Origin: Methanomassiliicoccales archaeon
GTDB lineage: Archaea > Thermoplasmatota > Thermoplasmata > Methanomassiliicoccales > JACIVX01
DNA: 6,070 bases
Direction: 5' to 3'
Assembly: GCA_028682925.1 (NCBI GenBank)
Contig: JAJRAG010000031.1
Location: forward strand, 1 to 6,070
The position numbers were made by a program, and so were the translations under genes. Position 1 is the first letter of the stretch. Every line of letters begins with the position of its first letter. The notes beneath the pieces were generated by a model. The model made no database searches. It worked only from the letters and a program-made list of their open reading frames with translations, and was not told where the DNA came from. Below, piece by piece: positions 1 through 4,486 of the stretch.

Positions 1-1716
1 GAGCAGATGCAGCAGCGGTTCGTGACGATAATCACCGAGATCAACAAAAGAATCGCGACCCAGCTTCCGGCACCGCTGAACAAGGAGTGGCAGCTGAAGG
101 TCGAGGAAGGGAGCGTCGCGTTCGGTTCAGCGTTCAACAATTGGGCGATATCGGTCCCATTCATGAAGAAGACAAAGATCACATTCAACGACATCTACAA
201 CTACTGCAAGAACAACGACCAGAAGACGCTTGCGAAGAAGTCGCCTTTGCACGAAGTACTTCTGGATACTGTCATCCATCATGTGCCGAACCCTCTGATC
301 GCCCAGAAGACCCGAATCCCGATAATCTGGAAAGGCGACCACGAGTCGGTGATCGGCAAGGCGATGCTTAGTTGCGATCCGAACGGGCCGACGGCGTTCA
401 TGGTAACGAAGATCATCATGGATCCGCACGCTGGTGAGGTAGCCGTAGGACGTCTCTTCAGCGGGAAGATAAAGAAGGGAGACGAGCTCTATATTAGCGG
501 GATGCCGAACCCGAACAGGGTTCAGATAGTTGCGCTATCGGTAGGAGCGGACAGGATTCCGGTCGAAGACATGGCGGCGGGCAACATAGTCGCTGTGAGC
601 GGTCTCAAAGACGCTATAGCCGGATCGACGGTCTCCTCGCTGAGCGACATGGAGCCGTTCGAGAAGATCGTCCACTATAGCGAGCCGGTCGTGACAGTCG
701 CAATCGAAGCGAAGCACATGAAGGACCTTCCGAAGTTGGTCGAAGTGTTGAGAACAATCGCCAAAGCGGACCCTTCGATTCAGGTCGAGATCAACCAGGA
801 GACCGGCGAGCATCTGCTGTCAGGAATGGGCGAGCTGCATCTCGAGATTACACAGTACAGGATCGTCAACGAGCAGAAGGTCGAGATTAAGGCCTCGCAA
901 CCGATAGTTGTCTACCGTGAATGCGTCAAGCATCTGGGCGGACCGTTCGAAGGCAAGTCCCCGAATAAGCACAACAAGTTCTACATCGAGGTCGAACCCC
1001 TCGAGCCTGCGGTGTTCCAGGCAATGCGCAGTGGCGAGATACAGACCGAAGGCAAGATCAAGGATTCGAAAGCCTTGGCGAGGAAACTCCAAGATCTCGG
1101 GATGAACAAGGACGAATCGAAGGGCGTCGTGATTTTTCACGACACAAATGTCCTGCTGGACGTCACGAAAGGTATCCAATACCTTAACGAGACGATCGAG
1201 CTGTGCAAACAGGCATTCGACGAAGCGATGAAGCTCGGTCCGTTGGCGCAGGAGAAGTGCATGGGGCTGAAAATCAGGCTCGTCGACGCGAAGCTGCACG
1301 AAGACAGCATTCACAGAGGTCCCGCTCAGGTAATCCCAGCGACTCGATCTGCAGTCTACGGAGCTATGTGCCTGGGCGAGAGGGTCCTGCTTGAACCTAT
1401 CCAGAAAGTATTCATCAATGTCCCTCAGGACTACATGGGAGACGCCGTCAGAGAGCTGCAATCGAGAAGGGGGGTCATCGAGGACATAAAGCAGGAAGAG
1501 GAGAATGCAGTGGTCGTCGCGAAGGCACCAGTAGCAGAGATGTTCGGTTTTGCTAGCGCCGTGAGGAGCGCGACTCAAGGCAGGGCTCTTTGGTCGACGG
1601 AGAACGCGGGATTCGTGCAGGTTCCCGTGGAGCTGCAGCCAAAGGTCGTCGCGGAAATTCGTACACGGAAAGGCCTCAAGCCAGAGCCCTATGACGCTGC
1701 ATATTATTCAGGCTGA
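1..1716 (+). CDS. fusA: Translation elongation factor 2 (aEF-2), 5'-truncated by window edge
   Basis: GTPase that moves tRNA and mRNA through the ribosome after peptide bond formation; acts in the cytoplasm. The reading frame is open from base 1 (Glu-Gln before the first Met at base 7), so that Met is internal. Archaeal EF-2 is about 730 residues; 571 codons are present, so roughly 160 are missing, including the P-loop, switch regions and NKxD motif. Visible parts, numbered from base 1: G5-like GSAFNNWA near 42-49; domain II with DPHAGEVAVGRLFSG near 141-155; domain III with SGMGELHLEI near 274-283; domain IV with EGKSPNKHNKF near 317-327 and HEDSIHRGPAQVIPA near 433-447; domain V with EPIQKVFINVP near 465-475; and the typical tail RKGLKPEPYDAAYY. 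The His at codon 438 (bases 1312-1314) aligns with the diphthamide histidine of archaeal and eukaryotic EF-2. It belongs to the str cluster with the next two genes. Family assignment is near certain. Confidence 0.98.
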   Translation, partial: EQMQQRFVTIITEINKRIATQLPAPLNKEWQLKVEEGSVAFGSAFNNWAISVPFMKKTKITFNDIYNYCKNNDQKTLAKKSPLHEVLLDTVIHHVPNPLIAQKTRIPIIWKGDHESVIGKAMLSCDPNGPTAFMVTKIIMDPHAGEVAVGRLFSGKIKKGDELYISGMPNPNRVQIVALSVGADRIPVEDMAAGNIVAVSGLKDAIAGSTVSSLSDMEPFEKIVHYSEPVVTVAIEAKHMKDLPKLVEVLRTIAKADPSIQVEINQETGEHLLSGMGELHLEITQYRIVNEQKVEIKASQPIVVYRECVKHLGGPFEGKSPNKHNKFYIEVEPLEPAVFQAMRSGEIQTEGKIKDSKALARKLQDLGMNKDESKGVVIFHDTNVLLDVTKGIQYLNETIELCKQAFDEAMKLGPLAQEKCMGLKIRLVDAKLHEDSIHRGPAQVIPATRSAVYGAMCLGERVLLEPIQKVFINVPQDYMGDAVRELQSRRGVIEDIKQEEENAVVVAKAPVAEMFGFASAVRSATQGRALWSTENAGFVQVPVELQPKVVAEIRTRKGLKPEPYDAAYYSG

Positions 1717-1720
1717 AATG

Positions 1721-1737
1721 GAAAAAGCGTTATATAT
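1721..1737 (+). promoter_or_regulatory. Archaeal promoter (BRE/TATA box) for EF-1A and uS10
   Basis: TTATATAT at 1730-1737 is a close match to the archaeal TATA box. The purine-rich GAAAAAGCG directly upstream (1721-1729) could serve as the BRE for TFB. Initiation would be expected about 25 bases downstream, near 1757-1762, giving a leader of about 43-48 bases before the EF-1A start. The box begins only 13 bases after the EF-2 stop, so it would be an internal promoter that raises EF-1A and uS10 expression independently of the upstream str genes. It is inferred from sequence only. Confidence 0.72.
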
Positions 1738-1761
1738 CTAGAACAGTATGGAGAGTTAAAA

Positions 1762-1773
1762 AAGCGAAAGCTT
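1762..1773 (+). other. Small hairpin with GNRA-type loop in EF-1A leader
   Basis: AAGC (1762-1765) and GCTT (1770-1773) can pair around the loop GAAA, a GNRA tetraloop. It lies just after the predicted transcription start and about 18 bases before the Shine-Dalgarno. The four-pair stem is short and flanked by mismatches, so it may be chance. A role at the 5' end of the mRNA is speculative. Confidence 0.25.
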
Positions 1774-1791
1774 AGAGTGATGGAGATACAA

Positions 1792-1797
1792 AGGAGG
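1792..1797 (+). promoter_or_regulatory. Strong Shine-Dalgarno for EF-1A
   Basis: AGGAGG lies seven bases before the ATG at 1805 and matches the conserved anti-Shine-Dalgarno end of archaeal 16S rRNA. It fixes the start codon and fits the very high translation expected for EF-1A. It is the strongest ribosome binding site in the window. Confidence 0.85.
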
Positions 1798-1804
1798 CTG
1801 GAAA

Positions 1805-3082
1805 ATGGCAGAGAAACCTCACATGAATCTGGTGTTCATTGGTCACGTCGATCATGGAAAGTCAACGCTCGTCGGAAGAATGCTGCTCGACACTGGCCAC
1901 ATCGAACCCTACCTCATCGAGAAATATCGCAAGTTGGCTGAGGAGAAAGGCAAAGCTACATTTGAGTTCGCATGGGTGATGGACAGTTTGAAGGAAGAGC
2001 GAGAGCGCGGTCTGACAATCGACGTCTCGCACAAGAGGTTCAACACCGACAAGTTCTACTTTACAGTCATTGACGCCCCGGGACATCGTGACTTCGTCAA
2101 GAACATGATCACCGGCACGAGCCAGGCCGATGCCGCGGTGTTGGTCGTTTCCGCGGCTGAGGGACCGCAGGAGCAGACGAAGGAGCACATCTTCCTAGCC
2201 AGGACACTTGGTGTGAACCAGCTTGTCATTGGAGTCAACAAGATGGACGCGACGAAGCCCCCATACGACCAGAAGCGATTCAATGAGGTCAAAGAGCAAG
2301 TCACGAACTTGCTCAAGACCGTGGGATACAAGACCGACAAGATTCCATTCATACCAGTCAGCGCGTACGTGGGCGACAACGTGGCAAAACCTTCATCGAA
2401 TCTCGGTTGGTACAAGGGCCCCACGCTTCTGGACTCACTCAATGCATTGGAGGAGCCACTGAAGGCCACAGCGCTTCCGCTCAGATTGCCAATCCAGGAC
2501 GTCTATACGATCACGGGAATAGGAACCGTCCCGGTCGGCAGGATCGAGACAGGCGTGCTCAAGCCCGAGATGAAGGTCATCTTCATGCCTTCCAACAAGG
2601 TCGGAGAAGTGAAGAGCGTCGAGATGCACCACGAACCGTTGACACAAGGTCTGCCGGGTGATAACGTCGGATTCAACGTTAGAGGCATCGCTAAGAACGA
2701 TATTAGGCGAGGCGATGTCGCAGGACCTATTGACAGCCCGCCGACGGTCGCGAAGACCTTCACGGCCCAGATTATGGTTCTGAATCACCCCTCCGTGATA
2801 ACTGTCGGGTACACTCCAGTGTTCCACTGCCACACAGCTCAGGTCGCGTGCAGGTTCGTGGAACTACAAAAGAAGCTCGACCCGAGAACTGGGGCGACGA
2901 AGGAAGAGAATCCTCAGTTCCTTAAGGCCGGCGACGCTGCGATAGTGAAGGTGGAGCCCACAAGACCAATGGTGATAGAGAAGGCAAAGGACTTCCCCCA
3001 GCTCGGTAGGTTCGCGATACGCGACATGGGCGCCACTGTCGCCGCTGGTATGTGCATCGATGTTGAAAAGAAGGAGATGTAA
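1805..3082 (+). CDS. tuf: Translation elongation factor 1-alpha (aEF-1A)
   Basis: GTPase that carries aminoacyl-tRNA to the ribosomal A site as a ternary complex with GTP. The protein is 425 residues, full length for the archaeal family. G-domain motifs are intact: G1 GHVDHGKS at 13-20, G2 region RERGLTID with Thr71, G3 DAPGH at 90-94, G4 NKMD at 145-148 and G5 SAY at 186-188. Domain II follows, with ITGIGTVPVGRIETG near 236-250. Domain III holds FHCHTAQVACR near 340-350 and the hallmark GRFAIRDMGATVAAG near 401-415. The N-terminus MAEKPHMNL fits archaeal homologues, and a strong Shine-Dalgarno supports the start. It sits between EF-2 (88 bases upstream, with its own likely promoter) and uS10 (35 bases downstream), the usual str order. 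Archaeal EF-1A can also act with aRF1 and aPelota, a family property not visible here. Confidence 0.99.
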   Translation: MAEKPHMNLVFIGHVDHGKSTLVGRMLLDTGHIEPYLIEKYRKLAEEKGKATFEFAWVMDSLKEERERGLTIDVSHKRFNTDKFYFTVIDAPGHRDFVKNMITGTSQADAAVLVVSAAEGPQEQTKEHIFLARTLGVNQLVIGVNKMDATKPPYDQKRFNEVKEQVTNLLKTVGYKTDKIPFIPVSAYVGDNVAKPSSNLGWYKGPTLLDSLNALEEPLKATALPLRLPIQDVYTITGIGTVPVGRIETGVLKPEMKVIFMPSNKVGEVKSVEMHHEPLTQGLPGDNVGFNVRGIAKNDIRRGDVAGPIDSPPTVAKTFTAQIMVLNHPSVITVGYTPVFHCHTAQVACRFVELQKKLDPRTGATKEENPQFLKAGDAAIVKVEPTRPMVIEKAKDFPQLGRFAIRDMGATVAAGMCIDVEKKEM

Positions 3083-3083
3083 A

Positions 3084-3105
3084 CCCCTTCCCTTATCCAT
3101 TCTTT
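3084..3105 (+). promoter_or_regulatory. C/T-rich tract in the EF-1A/uS10 gap
   Basis: The bases right after the EF-1A stop are almost all pyrimidines, with CCCCTTCCCTT at 3084-3094 followed by a looser TC-rich run ending in CTTT. The core CCCCTTCCCT recurs just after the uS10 stop (3435-3444). It could be a 3'-end, processing or partial termination signal that lowers transcript flow from EF-1A into uS10. There is no strong run of T and no hairpin, so the call is tentative. Confidence 0.3.
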
Positions 3106-3117
3106 AGGGACGATTCT

Positions 3118-3429
3118 ATGGCACAGAGAGCAAGGATTTCACTTAGCGGCACCGACCCAAAGAAGGTCGACAGCGTCTGCAGCCAGATAAAGGCGATATC
3201 TCAGAGAACGGGAGTGGCCATCCGCGGACCGATTCCGCTGCCGACCAAAAGATTGATCGTCCCCTGCAGAAAGAGCCCAGATGGAGAAGGCTCAGAAACC
3301 TGGGATCGATGGGAGATGCGGATTCACAAGCGGCTGATCGATCTCGACGCTGACGAGAGGGCACTCAGGCAACTTATGCGTATCCAAGTGCCAGACGGTG
3401 TCAATATCGAGATCGTTTTGCGCTCCTGA
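3118..3429 (+). CDS. rps10: Small ribosomal subunit protein uS10 (archaeal S10)
   Basis: Component of the head of the 30S subunit, equivalent to bacterial S10 and eukaryotic S20. The 103-residue length is normal for archaeal S10. Recognisable blocks are ARISLSGTDPKKVD near 5-18, the extended-loop motif GPIPLPTK near 37-44, RWEMRIHKRLIDLD near 64-77, and the C-terminal strand VPDGVNIEIVL. The block WEMRIHKRLIDL is typical of the archaeal/eukaryotic type. Only a weak Shine-Dalgarno-like AGGGA (3106-3110) lies upstream, seven bases before the ATG, but the start fits the family N-terminus. It lies 35 bases after EF-1A, so co-transcription is likely. It is the last gene of the str cluster here; I see no tRNA gene after it. 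Confidence 0.98.
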   Translation: MAQRARISLSGTDPKKVDSVCSQIKAISQRTGVAIRGPIPLPTKRLIVPCRKSPDGEGSETWDRWEMRIHKRLIDLDADERALRQLMRIQVPDGVNIEIVLRS

Positions 3430-3433
3430 TGTT

Positions 3434-3457
3434 CCCCCTTCCCTCTTCATATTTCTC
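3434..3457 (+). terminator. Pyrimidine-rich putative terminator after uS10
   Basis: Starting five bases after the uS10 stop, this stretch is nearly all C and T (CCCCCTTCCCTCTTC, then ATTTCTC). Archaeal RNA polymerase can stop at T-rich tracts without a hairpin, and this is the natural end of the str cluster because an unrelated gene with its own leader follows. It shares CCCCTTCCCT with the EF-1A 3' region. It is rich in C as well as T, so its strength as a terminator is unclear. Confidence 0.4.
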
Positions 3458-3469
3458 ATGATCACATCG

Positions 3470-3488
3470 GTTCTTGAACTAGCATAAC
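3470..3488 (+). promoter_or_regulatory. Weak TATA-like site with small palindrome before the MscS gene
   Basis: AGCATAAC (3481-3488) is a weak TATA-like sequence. With the usual 25-base spacing it would start transcription around 3508-3512, giving a leader of only about 10-14 bases. The adjacent GTTC-TT-GAAC (3470-3479) is a small inverted repeat where BRE or an operator could lie. A second A/T-rich candidate, CATATTT at 3448-3454, would give a leader of about 45 bases. I cannot choose firmly between them. Confidence 0.3.
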
Positions 3489-3521
3489 TCTTTTCTACGT
3501 ACTCAACATAACCATCGGCAA

Positions 3522-4391
3522 ATGGCCGATGTAATAGACTTGAGCGGCGTCACGATCGAGCAGATCCTTGTCGTCGTCTTGATACTGCTCGTCGCGGTGT
3601 TTCTGGCGAAGGCAGCTAACGCTCTGATCAGGAGATATCTCGACGACAGGATATCAAAGAACTGGTCGAAAGGTCTGGCGAGAATCATACAATATGCCAT
3701 TCTAGGTATCGGTCTTTACATTGGTTTCTATGAGATATTTCGTGTCAGTGTCTCGGCCTTGCTCGCATCGTTGGGTATTGTTGGTCTAGCCATTGCCTTC
3801 GCATCCCAGCAGGTCATCCAAAACGCCATCTCCGGCATACTGATATCGACCACTCGTCCGATAAGGCTCGAGGACTGGGTCGAGGTCGGGGGCACCCCCG
3901 ACACGGGCGTAGGACGGGTCAAAGACATCACGCTCCTCACAACTGTGTTAAGGGATGGAGACGGCAGGATTTCGTACATTCCGAACTCGATGATCCTAAC
4001 GACAAAGGTCATCAACTACACGAAGTCAGGATTCGTAGCCCTCCGTGTAAGACTCACCGTCATGTCTCCGATTGATTTCGGGAGGTTGAAGCAGATCGTC
4101 CTCGATGTAGCGGACGAGGATCCCTTGATCTTGCCAAACGTGACTGAAGAGGAACGCTCTGCCGTGGCCAAGATTATTGAGATACCAAACATAAGAGCCA
4201 TGTTCGAGCATAAGCATGACATGAGCGCCCTGAACCCGAGGGTGACGATCTCTGATATTTCGGAGACGAAGGTGGAGGTCGTAGTGAAGTTCTGGATCAG
4301 GGAGATCAGTCTGAAGGACGAGATAATCTCAGGCTTCCTCAGCAAGCTCAGAACGAGATTGGAGAATGAAGGAATCAGGCTCATCGAGTGA
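3522..4391 (+). CDS. mscS: MscS-family small-conductance mechanosensitive ion channel
   Basis: Membrane channel that opens under bilayer tension and releases solutes on osmotic downshock. The length of 289 residues is close to E. coli MscS (286). Membrane segments are near 12-34 (TM1), 52-72 (TM2) and 76-111 (TM3). TM3, with LASLGIVGLAIAFASQ, keeps the small-residue Gly/Ala packing of the pore helix. The beta domain follows: RPIRLEDWVEVGG near 112-124, GRVKDITLLTTVLRDGDGR near 131-149, and the signature IPNSMILTTKVINY near 153-166. The C-terminal alpha/beta vestibule part runs to the end with no added domain. By hand alignment, the hinge Gly113 of E. coli MscS is Gln97 here, while Gly121 is kept as Gly105; loss of the first is common in MscS relatives. 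There is no Shine-Dalgarno before the ATG, so a very short leader is plausible. It is transcribed with the str genes' orientation but probably apart from them. Confidence 0.95.
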   Translation: MADVIDLSGVTIEQILVVVLILLVAVFLAKAANALIRRYLDDRISKNWSKGLARIIQYAILGIGLYIGFYEIFRVSVSALLASLGIVGLAIAFASQQVIQNAISGILISTTRPIRLEDWVEVGGTPDTGVGRVKDITLLTTVLRDGDGRISYIPNSMILTTKVINYTKSGFVALRVRLTVMSPIDFGRLKQIVLDVADEDPLILPNVTEEERSAVAKIIEIPNIRAMFEHKHDMSALNPRVTISDISETKVEVVVKFWIREISLKDEIISGFLSKLRTRLENEGIRLIE

Positions 4392-4426
4392 GGGCGAGCC
4401 ATCCCCACATTCACTTCCAGAAGACC

Positions 4427-4444
4427 GTGTCGCCTTTTCGACAC
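4427..4444. repeat. Perfect 6-bp inverted repeat between mscS and ilvD
   Basis: GTGTCG (4427-4432) and CGACAC (4439-4444) are exact inverse complements around a six-base loop CCTTTT. The right arm abuts a weak TATA-like ATTATTCTA (4445-4453), so the repeat covers the place where BRE would lie. It could be an operator for ilvD. As RNA it would be a hairpin after mscS, but no T-run follows, so a bacterial-type terminator is unlikely. Confidence 0.5.
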
Positions 4445-4453
4445 ATTATTCTA
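4443..4453 (+). promoter_or_regulatory. Possible TATA-like element for ilvD
   Basis: The A/T-rich ACATTATTCTA lies 34-44 bases before the ilvD ATG. With usual archaeal spacing, transcription would start near 4472-4477, just before or at the GAGG ribosome binding site. The match to the TATA consensus is weak. It is listed because it is the only A/T-rich patch in the 95-base gap and overlaps the inverted repeat. Confidence 0.3.
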
Positions 4454-4476
4454 CTGAGCGTCCCATTTCCCGAAGC

Positions 4477-4480
4477 GAGG
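4477..4480 (+). promoter_or_regulatory. Shine-Dalgarno GAGG for ilvD
   Basis: GAGG six bases before the ATG at 4487 matches part of the archaeal Shine-Dalgarno. It supports this start, which also matches the usual MRSDxxxxGxxxAPxR N-terminus of archaeal dihydroxy-acid dehydratases. Confidence 0.6.
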
Positions 4481-4486
4481 CACACC

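Noticed and set aside
7..9. ATG at base 7 as the real start of EF-2
   Set aside because: The frame is open upstream to base 1, and the residues around it match the interior of the GTPase domain of archaeal EF-2. The gene is cut by the window edge, not shortened in the genome.
820..1578. Long open frame of 252 codons on the minus strand opposite EF-2
   Set aside because: It lies wholly within the certain EF-2 coding region, and its translation shows no recognisable domain. Open antisense frames of this size are common opposite GC-biased coding sequence.
3430..3521. Possible tRNA gene after uS10
   Set aside because: Some archaeal str clusters are followed by a tRNA gene, so I looked for GTTCNANNC, D-arm and acceptor pairing. 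GTTCTTGAAC resembles a T-loop at first glance but has no flanking stems and no 3' acceptor complement.
4392..4486. Hairpin GTGTCG/CGACAC read as an intrinsic terminator of mscS
   Set aside because: No T-run follows the stem (ATTATTCTACTG comes next), and archaeal termination does not rely on hairpins. An operator or chance repeat is more reasonable.
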